Source: Mesaphorura yosii (lineage: Eukaryota; Arthropoda; Collembola; Poduromorpha; Tullbergiidae). Taken from it: a DNA stretch of 64,000 bases. The notes under the pieces were generated by a model. It worked only from the letters and a program-made list of their open reading frames with translations, did no database searches and was not told the DNA's origin. The translations under genes were made by a program, and so were the position numbers. Below are positions 1-12,800 of this stretch, piece by piece (position 1 is the stretch's first letter; each line of letters starts with the position of its first letter). The DNA lies in assembly GCA_009869945.1 (NCBI GenBank), contig WIXG01000090.1:62001-126000 (forward strand). Direction: 5' to 3'.

Positions 1-1151
1 CGACTACTTCTGGCCTCTGCCTGCCTTCGTGTGCCTGCCATGTAACGCAACACAATGGAATCGGCAAAATTCGGCTAGTCAGCCAAATGGAGGTGAGGAA
101 TTCTGAGTCGCCGTGCTGTAGAGAGTAAAAGTGAAGTGATTCAAGTTCAAACTACACATAGTCTTCATCTTCGCTCGGACTGCACTCATTAATTTCGTTC
201 ATTGTGTGCAGCAGGAGCCAAAGCAAAACAGCAATATTGTCACACAAAATACTTTAATTGCATAAACTGAATCCGAAATTGAACTTGCAGGTAAAAATTT
301 GATTACAGATTTCTCACAAAAATTCAGGGAAAAGTAACGAATTCCGGGAATAACAGAATCATTCTCAGGAGCGCATAACGTTGAATATGGAAATAAAGTA
401 CTTTGCATTATCTTGGTATAAAGAAGCCGAATAATTTCGTTAACTCAGGCCAACGTCCAAGTCGAAATAAAGGCTCAAGGTTCATTTCAATGTGTTTTCC
501 CCTCTTTTGCGATAAACATTGGGAAGATTTCCTAAACGCGCCAGTGGACTCATTTTTGCTTCCCTTTTCAGAGCAAATGAAACTGAATTGGCGGACCACT
601 TTATGCAGAACGTTCCTCCAGACAGACAATGAACGGCCATGATTACGTGCTCCTGACGCGCTATTACCGGGAGTTGTAAACGAACTCAAGTAAGTGTTCA
701 TTACAGGCAACCCCGTGCGTTTTTAGGCGTTGGTTGTTCAAGCACTGTGTTTGGAACGATTTCAGGACTGACTATTTAACCTACCAGGTATTTATGCGGA
801 GAGGTACCTTCATCCAAACCCACAACGACTGACCTGGAATCTTCATTCAATGGAACTCAACACTACACGAACTCTAACTCTGGCTTCTGCACGCTCTAAA
901 GTATATGGCGATAAATAAGTCGCCTGAATTCTTCAAATGAATCGCCGCTATCATAATTTTAAGAGTGATTGCTTACGAGCGACCTGATTTCTTAAATAGC
1001 GACCACCCAACAACTGGCCATCCACGCGGAAAAGAAATGAAATTAGAAATCAGTGCGACTGGTGACCCCAGTGCTTAAATGCAGTGTAAAGTCCACAAAG
1101 TGCTGACGCTGACAATTACATGCTGTGAAGCAGTGACTTTGAAAGGGCGCA
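1..1151. other. Upstream non-coding region of the zinc-finger gene
   Basis: No credible coding exon is seen. The stretch probably holds the promoter and 5' UTR of the gene starting at 1152. A possible 5' UTR donor (CAA then gtaagt) lies near 690 and possible acceptors near 726 and 765, so a non-coding exon is plausible. Short overlapping ORFs at 403-710 on both strands look like chance. Confidence 0.4.
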
Positions 1152-4100
1152 ATGAGTGCTAATCGAGTTACAGGAGTGGCAGAAGAGACAGAGGATATTC
1201 TGGAGTCTGGAGATTGTGGCCTGAGCACCGAGCAAATGGACGGAGACGAGGCTGCGGACGAATACTACGAAGAGTATGACGAAGATCTGCAGGCGGACGT
1301 TGACAGACTGTATTGCGACGACAATGAAGATGATCTGGACCCGGATGACTCTCAGATCCGAGTGGACAGTGTCTACTCAGAGGTCGGCCTTAATGACGAG
1401 CTATTCGACGTGGAGGAAGTGGAAGGAGATTATAATGACGAGGGAGACAAGGAACAATTGTACGAAGATCAGGAACAGGATCAATTTGATGATGAAGGAT
1501 ATCTGGAAATTGTGGAGTCCAGGTCGGACAAAATGTTCCTCCAAAAAGAGAAAGGCAAGCCATCATCATCCTCGTCGTACATGTCGGCAGAATTCTCAAG
1601 TAAATTGAAGGCGCTACGGGACACAATCGAGTACGACCGAGTCATCTGCAGCGGTAGCAGCAGTCGGGAAAACAGCAGAGGCTCTGCTTCAAATGAAACG
1701 ATGCAAAGTGCCCTTCGTTGTTTGCAACAACTGGCGACAGAAAAATGCATGTTGGAAACGAGGGCAGTCGATAATCCTGATCCCGATGACCAAAGCAAAA
1801 ATTCTACGGTTGAGACTGACAAGAATGAAGAGAAATCGGTGGAAGATGCTGGAGAGTTTAAGAAGCCAAGCACAAAGACGAGTCCGAAGTTACTGACGGC
1901 CTTTTCTGACCAAATTCGCAAGTTCAAGAATGAAGAACTCGCTCGTTTGCAGCAACTGCAGCAACAGCCGGATGAGTCGAAGGAGACCGAGTTGCCAACG
2001 TACGTGCAGGAAATGATTGAAAAGGTAAGATAGAAAAGTGCCGCACACAGAAGAAGTTTTTCAGAACAACTTAAAAAACGTTTGCATTTGTCTTGCAGGA
2101 CGAATCTCTGAAGAGGTTGCTGAAGGCAGGCAGCGTCACAATTTCGCAAATCCACGAATCTTCGCCCCCATCCAGTCCCTCGTCGACGAGCTCGCTGCCA
2201 GCATCGTCGCGTTCCGTAACTTGTACACCAATCAGTGCACAAGCGAAGCAGTCTGGTAACGGCACCAAAGGAACCCTTCCTGTATCTGTGATACCTCCAC
2301 CCTCCGCAAGTAGTATTATCTTGTCCAACACCGTATTCAAACCCAACACGGATTGGTCACAATTTCCAACTGCTCACAAGCTCATTGAAATAGCTGCCTT
2401 AGCTGCTGAGAGTGCGAGGCAAGAAGAGATCAAGTTGTCCGTCGGCAAACATTTCAGTGCATTACCCGGTGGAAGCGGAGGAAAGGTAAAACAAATTCCG
2501 ATTTCAGGAAAACCTGAGCCAGTGACCACGAAAAGGGTACAGGTCCCGGCACCAGCCTCTGTCGGAACGTCTTCCAAATTATTCAACCACATAAAAGCAC
2601 CAGAACCAAAGCGCCCGACATCCGTCGCCACAGCGGGCTTCAGTGTCGTTAACTCCACGTCTAAACTGTCGCCTATTCCGTCCTCAGCCACGAGTTACTT
2701 ACAGCAGTTGGCCACTGCCAGCAAACTAAGGAATCAAGAATCTGAATTCTTACACACAAGGACAAAGGATCCACTGCAAAATGGCAGCGGGTCGATTCTG
2801 AACACAAAGCTGCCCTTGAAGCGAATTATCTCAGAAATGCTGGACAAGGAGATCGATGACGAGGTTCCTACAAGTAGCAAAAGCTTCAGAAGGAATAATA
2901 AAGTATCAAATGACGGACCACCGGAAGAATTTGACCCGATGCGCTTCCTAGAGGTAAGAATTAAAACCCCCTACAAACTGAAAGTCAACCAGCAAAGTGC
3001 TACCATGAATCGCCATCTTATCAATTGCAGGTTTCACTTCAGGAAGATGTAGACGACGATGAATATGAAGATGATGAAGTTGACGATTTCGCAGCATACG
3101 AAGCTGAAATGCTTCCGACAAAGGGATCAGCAATTCCAGACGACGATGCCCGTAGAAAGTACATCTGCCCTCATTGTTTGAAAGGCTTCTGCTGGTCAAC
3201 CGACCTCAAGCGTCACATTCTAACACATACTGGCGAAAGACCATTCAGCTGTCCGCACTGCTCTGCCAATTTTACAAGGAAGTTTCTGATGCAAAAGCAT
3301 GTGAAGAAGTATCACGGGCCAGGCGCTTCAACAGAACACTCAACACCGCAACTGATCAGAACTGCGCCAAATTCTCTCCTTAAATCGAACCAACCCGTAA
3401 GTAGATTCTTACCAAATGGAAAATTACCCAGCGCTGAAAACAATTCCAGAGGCAAAGTTCAAAACGGGGGACAAGTTGCGCTGAATGGCAGCCGGAACGG
3501 GTACGTTGAACATAAATCCAAGCTTGGGAAACACGCATCTTCTTCACCCACCACGAATCAGCAATATTACAAGTACGACCCAAGTCAGAGCATCAATCAC
3601 ATCCTGGAATCCAATTCGTCGGCCATCGAAGCTAGTCGCAACAATGCGAATGGTTCGAACCAAATATTTATTAAGCAGAAACACATGCAACCGGAGTACG
3701 ACTATCAGGAAGAGGAGTACGATGATGACGATGGTTTAATGTGCGAAGAGGACGACGTAGATATGGACTACGGCGAATACGGTTTGTCTACAGGATCGAA
3801 CAATTCCTCAAACGACGCTGAGGACGAGGACGACGTGAATTTTCCAACCAAACCCAAGAATCCGATTGTCATCAACATCTCCTCGAGAAATGGCGCGACC
3901 AGTGCCGGTATGACTGCGGTGGCTGCAGCTAAAAGCAGTTACAATTCTTTGAAAGTTGAACCGCGTCGGATAAACCAGTCGCTCGTGAAACAACTGATCC
4001 GTGCAAATGCACAGATCAAGATTGCTGCCTCCACCGGAACGAGTCCTGCAAGCCCGTCGTCGTCCTCGAGATCTTTGTTGAACGGTGCCTCCTCGAACAA

Positions 4101-4182
4101 CAAAACGAATATCAATGAGAGCAAAGTGATGCCACCTCCCTCCTTCTCCCCATCCTCGACGATCCCACGACTGAAAAGATGA
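1152..4182 (+). CDS. Two-finger C2H2 zinc-finger protein, acidic and disordered
   Basis: Likely nuclear DNA-binding regulator; I do not recognise a named orthologue. Three exons, 1152-2024, 2099-2953 and 3031-4182, join at codon boundaries with GT-AG introns of 74 and 77 bp and give 959 residues. The first ~110 residues are rich in Asp/Glu; the middle is Ser/Thr/Pro-rich. Exon 3 opens with a second acidic run, then two adjacent C2H2 fingers: Cys622, Cys625, His638, His642 and Cys650, Cys653, His666, His671. They are joined by a canonical HTGERPF linker. A third acidic block (Asp/Glu/Tyr) follows near residues 795-830, then a Ser/Asn-rich tail. Two fingers alone usually give limited DNA specificity, so a partner or protein-binding role is possible. 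The start ATG is the first in the frame. Structure is confident; function beyond zinc finger is not. Confidence 0.85.
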
Positions 4183-6737
4183 GACGAGGGTAAAATAAGG
4201 CGATTTATACAAGTTTGAATACAAAAATGTAAAAATTATCTATGTAAATTAACTTTTGTAATGAACCAAAACCACTGAAATTGAACTTTGCAACCTTAAA
4301 GCGGTGAGAAATTGAACTTCCTGAAGAAGCCAAGACTGTGCAAGCCACGATTGTACGTCTGCTTGCAGCCTGCCTGCAACAATTATGCAAACTAATCGAA
4401 ACCGAGGTGTATGTTACTTCCCTATTGTTTTGGAGCGAGCGGTACCTCGTCTTAAGTGGTAACTAGCAAGTATTAAGCAAGTATACATTACTAGTATTAT
4501 TGCAACAGCAGCAGGGGTGCACGTGTACTATACCGATCAAGTCAATTAGCTTGTAGCTAGCCTTAGACATAGTCACAAAGGAGCACGGTTATGGTTATTA
4601 ATAGGTATTGTGGAACCGGGAGCCGGATGTCTGGCATTGTAAAGATCGCTCCTCAAAAAGGTGTACAAACTGCTGTAAGCTGTAACTTTGTAGTATTCTA
4701 CCTTGAAAAGTACTTTGTCTCCATGCAACGAGAAATATTCTTGAGGAAACTTGAGATTTCTTTAGCAATTTAATTTGCGGTGAAACATTAATTGTATTAT
4801 TGCAGACTTATCGCGTAAAACTAACAACTCAACATTGTCGCTTCTTGTACCTTAACTTTTTTCTTGTATCGTGTCCCGTGATCATTGCACTTTATCCTAT
4901 TACGAATACGACACACGTGTGAGAGGAATTGCATAGTATTTAGTTCTGTTATCTTAATAATCTTAGCTGATTCATCAGCTGAACCTACGGCAGGGATAAA
5001 ATTGTAGTCTCGGGCGTCGGCACCGCCACACCGTGAATGAGGAACTTGATGATAGTATTTTTGCAACAGAAGTCTATTACAAAGCTCTAAGATGGCATAT
5101 TTTTAACATATAAAAATTCAGTATTATGACTATTGTTGTACAGTGTAATTGTTACACTCTCCATTTCTGAATAATGTACATTATAGATGTGTTACGTTTG
5201 AGTGACTGGATTCTGTATGGCCTTTTAGTGTGTAATTAAGTCATAAATACAAGGTGTCGAGCACGAATTGGAATTGCACCGAGATCAGCATTAGCAATTA
5301 ACAAATCTCAATCCACAATATTTCAATTTTGATGCACACGTATTTTATTTAGCGAGCGTGTGCTGTATGCGACAGTATTTCACAAAGGAACCCGAAACTT
5401 TATATTTTACTTTCCGAGCAAGTTTCTAATTAAGTTTTCATGGCGCGGCATTGTAATTAAAGCGTTTCGGTTTGACGCAACTCCTCTCGCTGCAAAGTTA
5501 CACTGTTTTGCCTTGATTATAGTTGATAGCCTTTGTTGTTCTCATCAGCTTCTTCGGTCACGGATCCAGGCCAAGTCTTTCCATTTCCATTGTATTTTTC
5601 TGTCTGATCTTTGGTCTTAAACCTTGCTTCCCACACAAAAGAAACTCACCACCATCACCACTCGTTCGACCAACTGACTTCTTTCCCGAAACTTTCTTCT
5701 ATGTGATGAGAACTTTCTCTTTTTCTTCTGCGAGCAGCAGTAAACTTGTGTCAATTAGACTTAACCTATCCTGAAGCAGAACTTCTCTGACTTGTCGTTG
5801 TAATTGTGTGAATCTTAATTGGATTAAGAATTATTCCGAATTATGATTATTTTAGGTACGTTACATTTGCAAAAATTAGGAGAAGAAATGAGTAATAAAA
5901 GGCTATGCAAACCAACGTCATTGACGTGTGTCTTCACTTTACAATTGGTCATAGGTTTCCATTGACGTAAGAGCATTGTACTGCATTGGCGAACTGGAAG
6001 CTGGAAAGAATGTCATTATTTGACTTCAAGGACATTGTTGATTGGGCCTGACACCTTTCTCACATTTCCGTGTCGTATTGCTTTGAGTAATTGAAAAATG
6101 CTAATTATAAAAGTCATTTCGTGATAAATGACAGCTGTAATCCAATCTTCAGTGAGTCGTAAGCATTTTTATTTTAATGACGTAAACTCAAATTGGAAGG
6201 TTTTCTTGTGGGGCTTGTTTACTCTATTGGCTAGTAATTCGAGCCAGGCAGACATTGTAATTACTAATCGAAATTACATTCGAATGCACATGCCACATGT
6301 TGATCGGATGTTGGATTAAAGAAAATGGAGACCAATTGTGCACAGTGCGCTCAGAGAGGATCACCTTTCTTTGAATTACGAGTTGACGTAAATACTGACC
6401 GGGACGCTGGATTCGTCGCTTCGTGTCTCACTCCTTCGTGTCCGTTCAAAGCTTAAAGTCCATACTCTCAGACATTCGTGTCACGCGTCATGTTCAAGTT
6501 CACGCTACCATCGAAGGGATTATTCTGTTTTCTTCCTCAATAATTTACTAATTGAGTTAGGGGACCAAATGCTTGAAATTGAAAACCATCCATTTTGATT
6601 CCACATTTTGCGCAAAAAGCAAAAAGGAGTTTGCAATAAATATAAAGGAAAGGAGATTTCGCACAGGCGGGCTTGAACACGATGACAAATGGCCGGAAAT
6701 CATACTCGTCCTCTCTCCGCGTTAGTGTTATGGTCTC
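4183..6737. other. 3' UTR of the zinc-finger gene and intergenic DNA
   Basis: A+T-rich with no supported coding exon. The 3' UTR of the upstream gene runs into it. An AATAAA hexamer at 5894-5899 is one possible polyadenylation signal, which would make the UTR about 1.7 kb, but this is uncertain. Several TGACGT-type sites cluster at 5914-6391 (separate entry). Confidence 0.4.
5914..6391. promoter_or_regulatory. Cluster of TGACGT (CRE/ATF-like) sites
   Basis: TGACGT cores with matching flanks occur at 5914-5920 (reverse), 5922-5928, 5963-5970, 6178-6185 and 6384-6391. The last three read TGACGTAA exactly. CREB/ATF and PAR-bZIP proteins bind such sequences. The repetition within 480 bp is seen; any enhancer role is inference, and there is no obvious promoter next to it. 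Confidence 0.25.
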
Positions 6738-6983
6738 CTACCTAGAGCCATAGATCGTGTTCATCGCAGTCTGCATCATTCGATAATGTTCCGGATTCCG
6801 GACATACAAATTGTATGCCATAATCCCGCCTTGCAGCGCATAAATAACGGTTACTGATTTCCCAGCTTCCTTTCGGCAATAGTCTATTAATCTGACGAAG
6901 TCGACAAGTGACCTGGGATAACAGGGAAAGGCCAAGGCGCAGTGAAACCCGAAACATGGAGGTGAAAGTGTTTGGTTAGTCAA
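6738..6983 (-). pseudogene. Protein-tyrosine-phosphatase-like fragment
   Basis: An 81-codon open frame reads like part of a PTP domain, perhaps a membrane-distal (D2) domain. SLVDFVRLIDYCRKEAGK resembles the helix before the signature loop. It is followed by a V-hydrophobic segment ending ALQGGIMAYNLYV where an active enzyme would have HCSAGxGRTG, then VRNPEHYRMM, which resembles the tail after the qRxxmV segment. About 35 residues expected between these two parts are missing, the catalytic Cys and Arg are absent, and no flanking exons were found. I read it as a relic. The family call comes from pattern recognition without alignment, so a chance ORF is possible. Confidence 0.3.
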
Positions 6984-8245
6984 AGTGAAAGTTCAGCGCA
7001 GCAAATTAGATCAAAGTACCTGGAGACCAGCACGCATCACTTCCTCTCTCATGTGTGCACAAGCTATCAATTAATGTTCAAATTTTGGATACAACGAAAT
7101 TGCGCGGAAGGTGGTTGTAAATCCAGCTGACCAGCGAATTACAAGGGGTGCCTTTGCAATGTAATACATTTTAGAAAATTTTCTCGACAAACTACAGATC
7201 CGCCGCCGTGTCCAGGCTGGCTTGGATTTCAGAGGTTCGCCATCTGAGTCAAAGCAATGCGAACGCAAAAATTCAGAGCATTTCGACAAAGATTAAATCA
7301 CGTCCTATGCTGCATGGATGACGCTATACCATTACATTGAACGGAAATTGAGACCACGTATATGTACGCTAAGCAAGGGAAGAAAAATGAGAAGTCGCGT
7401 TGTAAATGAATGGAATTTGTAGTCAAATTTGGCAAAGTGCAAAAATGTCTGACCAGAAGTCGGCCATGTCGTACATCAGGGCGTGTTGTTCATGCCTCGA
7501 GGAATCGTGCGGTCGATCTGCTTGAGCTTCATGCGAACGGACGTGCTGTTGTCGGGTTGTTGGACGTCACAACAAAACTAAAGCTTGTGAGTAACGTTTC
7601 CGGTTCCGAGTATTGACCGGGACTCTGCTGTGCTTCTGAAGGACCTGAGAGATTTCTTTGAAACTTTCAGCACGTGCGTATCATGCGAGCATTTTTGAGT
7701 CTGACTCATCATTCAACGGAGGTAAATGCCATCGGCACAGTCGCAAAATATTGTACTTCATAGCCAGAAGAAAGAAGATTAATCATACTTCATAAAGTGA
7801 GTTACTTCGAGAGTTCACGTTTGATTGACTCCGACTTGTTGGCTTTCTCAGCGTCAATTCGCACGCTTGATTTCCATTGCGGACTGTATTTACATTATTA
7901 TCACACAGGATCATCATATTCTCATTCCCATGTCACTTGTTTGCCAATACAGATTTTTTATTTCTCTCCCTTTTTGTTGGTTCGCTGTCAGCCTTCTCAC
8001 TTCTCTCGCGTGGCCTACGTAAAGTCAACAGCGGGGATGCAGAGGTGAAGAAGCGGGCGAAATTTCCGATGCAACCGACACCCAAAGCCGCAAACTGTAA
8101 AGCAATTTGAGGCCGCCCTTGGCATTCTGGACTTTGTGTAGGAGTCGAGGTCTATCAAATTTGTACTGGAACGCCTGAAAGCCATAGACGTTGGGACTTG
8201 TTCCAATCAGATGTCCAGACGTATCTCGTGGCGGCCTACTAGAAC
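6984..8245. other. Intergenic region, no gene seen
   Basis: Only short, overlapping chance-length frames occur on both strands (for example 7071-7289 minus, 7410-7616 plus, 7797-8110 plus). No splice-compatible series of exons or family motif was recognised. Part of it may belong to the decayed retroelement just downstream. Confidence 0.35.
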
Positions 8246-8430
8246 ATTTATTTTAGCGACACTTGAGGGCGATGACGCAACAGATCATCTTTTCCAACTT
8301 TTAAACTCCGGCGTGTTAGCTTGCCAGATTAAACAAACGATGCCATGGCGCAGCTCCACTTAACCTGGACAAATGCGCCCTCGTTCCTTCCGACCGACTG
8401 TCCACCTTCGGTTACCCTCGCACAAAATAG
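8246..8430 (+). mobile_element. Decayed Ty3/gypsy-like reverse-transcriptase fragment
   Basis: Two short frames, offset by a frameshift, resemble the segment after the YLDD box of Ty3/gypsy reverse transcriptases. ILATLEGDDATDHLFQLLNS (about 8252-8311) matches the pattern 'ilvaS.t.eeH..HL..lF.rL', and LNLDKCALVPSDRLSTFG (about 8359-8412) matches 'lNldKC.l....l.FLG'. The catalytic Asp pair is not readable and stop codons interrupt the frame before it. No LTRs, primer-binding site or other domains were found. The call rests on pattern similarity only. Confidence 0.35.
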
Positions 8431-9591
8431 TCGTGTCGTGTACATCTCTGAGTAGTCAGTTGTACGTTAATGCACTGCACCACACATATGACTTCTCTGA
8501 ATGCCTTCTCCCCATCCAATGCTCTGCTCTTTTACATTAATATTAATAACGCATGTGTTATTGGCTCCCCGGTCTCGTTTAATAGCATTTATTGACACTT
8601 GTCGTGTAATAAATTGTGAACATCATCTCACAATGTTATTTTTAGTCAACCCGCAGTCACAAGAGCAGTCAGAGTCAGCTCTTGTGTGTGTACAGTGTTT
8701 AAAAGGTCTCCGCACCGCCGCCCGCCGCCGCCACTGCTTGTTAAGAGCAGGTTGAAAGTAATATCATAATTAATAATTTTGTGACAGTCGTGTGCAGTGA
8801 ATACTTTCTTCTCGTCTGAGAACTCACACCCAGACCACCGGATAGGGTGCAGAGTTCGATGGGACAGCTAGAACTCAACCTTAATTAATTAATTCCAAGA
8901 AGTGGACAGGTGGAGATCGAATGAGGTAGTAAAATGCCTGCACCCGCCACGGAAAAGTATTGAACAGTGAATGCTTTGGACCAGGACTAACTTCAATTAA
9001 GCAGCCTTTGGAGAGATAGCGAGAACAAAACTCGGTTTGTTTAGCTTAGTCTCAGTCACGGTGCGTTGGTTCAATGAAGTTCGAGTGAGCGCTTCCTCTA
9101 CTGCTTCCCAAAACTCTGAAACCCGGGTTTTTCTTCCACCTAGCACTGCTTTGGTTGCTGGCACTGGTTCCATCGCATTACCAGTCCAGTGCACAGGCGA
9201 GAAAGTTTGCAATTTCTGCTTGCCCTGCACTATTTCTTGTTCCTCCAGTCAGTCAGTCAGTGTCGAAGTGTCATTCACACCACCAACAACTCATGCCAGA
9301 ATCAGGCTACCAGCAGCCAAGAAGAAGAGCAGCGTCTTAGCAAGAAACAAGCGCAACATGCAACTAGTGAAATAACGATTGAACTTCAGCGAACCCGTGG
9401 CAGACTTGCACGTGATTGGACACTTTTGGTGATCAGCACCTTGCCGACGGCCGAATAATAGCGGTTAAGTCACTTAAGTTGACTTAGACTTTGCATCCAG
9501 TTTTGAAGTGTGTAGTGTAGCTTCAGAACGAAACTAGTGGCGCAACAGGTGCAAACACAGCGAAGACAAGGAACTTAAAGCAGTTGACCAG
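8431..9591 (+). promoter_or_regulatory. Putative promoter and first non-coding exon of the LAP gene
   Basis: The stretch has no convincing CDS. It contains a GC-rich CCGCCGCCC patch near 8715-8735 and a (CAGT)n microsatellite near 9247-9264. It ends in a strong splice donor, CCAG then gtaagg, at 9591/9592. A matching acceptor (ttttag) lies at 9698, so transcription on the plus strand is likely. The nearest downstream coding start on this strand is the LAP gene at 19132. The transcription start cannot be placed. Confidence 0.35.
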
Positions 9592-9698
9592 GTAAGGTCT
9601 TTCTTAAATGATAAAAAGAAAAAATGATAACTTTCAGGGTTAATCAGTGACACTCCGTCGGTTTCTTATATTTTTTTCTTTCTTTTCTGAAATTTTAG

Positions 9699-9898
9699 GT
9701 AGCCAGTCAAACTACGGAACCAACCATTGAGGTTCGCTGATATCAGAGTGGGCCAGTGGCCTTCAAGTTCAAGACCTGAGATAGGACAAGGTGGAAGACA
9801 TTTCATCGTCAGCCGGTTCTTTCGTGAAGACTTGTGTGTTAACCAGAAGTTTTGAAGATTGCTGATTGCTGATTAGTAGCAGAAGTCACACATCACAG
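9699..9898 (+). other. Putative non-coding 5' exon of the LAP gene
   Basis: A 200-bp segment is bounded by a pyrimidine-rich acceptor (tttttttctttcttttc...ttttag) and a consensus donor (cacag then gtaatgag). It has no sustained open frame. It would join to a UTR exon starting near 18990, just 5' of the LAP start codon, across a 9.1-kb intron. The exon signals are seen; the connection to the LAP gene is inference. Confidence 0.4.
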
Positions 9899-12800
9899 GT
9901 AATGAGACATATGTTTTGTTCTACTTACGAGCTTAGGTTAATGAATTAGCTTGAAGGGCAAATGCATCACATAGACTTGGTTTTATGAAATAAACACAAA
10001 TACATGACTCGCTTTGGTTCTTCCTCCACAAACACCCGTGTGACTTGAACAATGCATATACTTTGTTAGCGTCATTGAGATTAATAGCTGTCATTAGGGC
10101 GTTATGATCTTAGACGCGACAGCGACGCTTTGTTATCATGTCTCAGATTTCTGCATATTAAACTCGTCAGTCATCCAGAAAGCGAATCTACGGTCAGGTA
10201 ATCATTGCAGGCCATGAAATATGATGTGTTATGCTAATGCTAATCAGTTAGTACAAGAAGGACGCCAAGATGAAGTAGTAGTCTGTTCGGTGGGCGGTAA
10301 AACAATAAGGCAGTCATGGCATTCCATATACATAATGCTGCTGAAGGAAGGAGACCACACGATCATAGACTGTTTCCAGTGTCGTTCGTTTCAAATATCA
10401 CCCGAGAAAGGTCAGGCTGATAGAGCGATGAAATAAAGATTAAACAAAAGGTGAGCGCTTGCTGAATAGCGAAATGTGGAACAAATTCCATTAGTTCTTT
10501 CTTCAGATGAGCTGATTTAAGGACCGTGTCATATTTCCTACTTTCTACTTCTGCTTCATACTGCGACTTGACCAAGGTCTCAAGTGCCATTATGCAGCAT
10601 TAGCATAACATTAGGCCGGGATAATGATCTGCAATCAGACAGACGGCCTCTGGTATCCGAGCTTATTTTGGAAAGGTCGAAAGCATTGCAGCGCACTACA
10701 TAACGCTATCCTTCATGCTTCACGTACGAGGATATTTATTATTAGCTCAGCTTGGCAGCTTGGAATTCTCAACGTGTTATTTTTATAGGACTAACAATTC
10801 GCATTGCTGCGCTGCGTCTGTGCTGGTATGCGTATGAATGTCAAATGCGAATATATATAACTACACGAATGAAATTCGCAAATGTGCCGATGTCGCATTA
10901 TTTTCTTTTTCAATGCCCGCATGTCGCATGTCTTCAGCAGATGCACGATGAAGTCTCGAATTCTGTGGAAAGCACAGCGCCCAGGAGATACAAGGCAGTG
11001 GAAATGATGTCGATGTCTGTCTGTTTCTGACATTTCGAATTTAGTTGCAAGTTTTAAATTATACAAGTGGATTTGCCAAAGTTTCTTCCTCTCGAGTTCC
11101 AGCAAAAGAAAAGGCAATTGCTGGCAGTAATTAAATTCGAATCCTTCAATTATTTAGTCTGGCTTTCCATACGCGCATCATTGCAGGAGGGAAATAGGCG
11201 TAATAAAAATGTTTTACTTTGTAATAAGCAGATTGCTCGTCTCTTGCTCGTTGCTAACTGCTAAGTGCAGCTTCAAATTATAGGTATCAACTTTCCGTGG
11301 CGTGGCCGGCCCATACATACATATTTCACAGAAATGCAATGACACAAGAATAACAGCTCGTGCTCTGTGCCTGATGTGTGTTAGTGTCTGATGGATGCAC
11401 TTTAGAACTGCGGTGACGAATACAACTGTGCGTGGCTTGACAGAGTTCGTAATTTATACTTCCAGGGAGAAAATGGCAGTTCATATTCCACTATTGTGCT
11501 GCTGCACTTGAAGCTAATTCAATTTGCAGTGAAAAGTAGAGACAAAGATGCTGGAACAAGGAATGAAATGTTTGACTGCTTTTAAACTCCCCTTGCACGC
11601 TCTTTGCACTGTAATTTATGAGACACTGTTTTTTGCATCCGCCTTCGTTTCACTATTGTGATGCTGCTGCTCAAATATCAGGTCTGAGTTTAAGTGAGTG
11701 TACCTTCGAATATGGTAAAGAGGTAGGAGACACGACGTGTTTCTCAGTGATGTCGCATACGAGAGAAAATGTTAACGGCTTGCTCTGTGTCTGCGCAAAT
11801 AAATGCGATTATTTTCTACTCCATGTTGCAATTGAAAGTGGTCGTGGTCTTCTTTCTATTAGCATCTCCACACGGCACATTGCGAACGACTTGACTTTCG
11901 CAAAAATTTAGTAACAGAAATTGCGTAATACGCAAGTCAAAATGGGAAAAGTAGAAGAGCTGCATTTTTGACACGGAAATTTGCACTTGCGCTTCACAAT
12001 TTGTAATGACTCAATACAGAAGCTGTTGCCTTTATCAGGCACAAAGCATGCTGCAAGCGGTGAAAATTTATTACGCTACGGGCCCTTGAAACGTTCATAA
12101 ACATTTTACTGAAAGAGAAAAATCAAAACATAAATTTAGTTGAAAGCTTTTTTCTCTTATGAAAGACGGCAGGCAGAAACACAAGCGCATTACAACGTCT
12201 GCGTTTTCCTCTCATTTCACGTAGAAAGTGATTTTCTGGCATTAAATCTTTGTCGATACCTCTCTTGATGTGCGAGTGCTTGTGCTGGTGATGGGTTTTG
12301 AATTTCAAGAGACGGGAAGAGACGTCTGCGTGTGAACACGAGTGGAGAGCGTCTGGGGTTAGCAAAATGTCAAATGATATAAGAAATCTTTCAGATTGGT
12401 GGAATGAGGCCGCAGAGTGCAAACTGTATGGAATATGGTTCGATGGCACGAGGTATGTTACGCGCACCTTGTCATTGGCCATCTCGCCCGTTTCTACCGT
12501 GTCTTCGCCTTGTGTTATTACACCGCCCGAAGTGTACACAGTGTTTATGTCACTTCTGCTACTTTCTTCCATGGTTCTGTCCTGTCCATAAAATCAAGGA
12601 GGCGGTCGGGCGTCGAAAGCTAAGACGCTGCGTCCTTTGAGACAAGACGACGGCCCAAATTGAATTGAAGGTATAGAAGTGCAATCATAATGATATGTGT
12701 ATACGTGTGCAGATTACATTTTACGTGGCATGGCTCGCCCGTGTCCGTTGCTTTTGCTTTCCCTCGTCCACAGTAGCAAGCAACAGAACTTGTACTGTGT

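Noticed and set aside
10363-10590. 75-codon minus-strand ORF with a helical-looking, charged sequence
   Set aside because: Too short, isolated inside the probable LAP 5' intron, and without splice partners.
12123-12572. 149-codon ORF on the minus strand
   Set aside because: Length is within chance expectation for 64 kb in six frames; no domain, splice context or family similarity was recognised.
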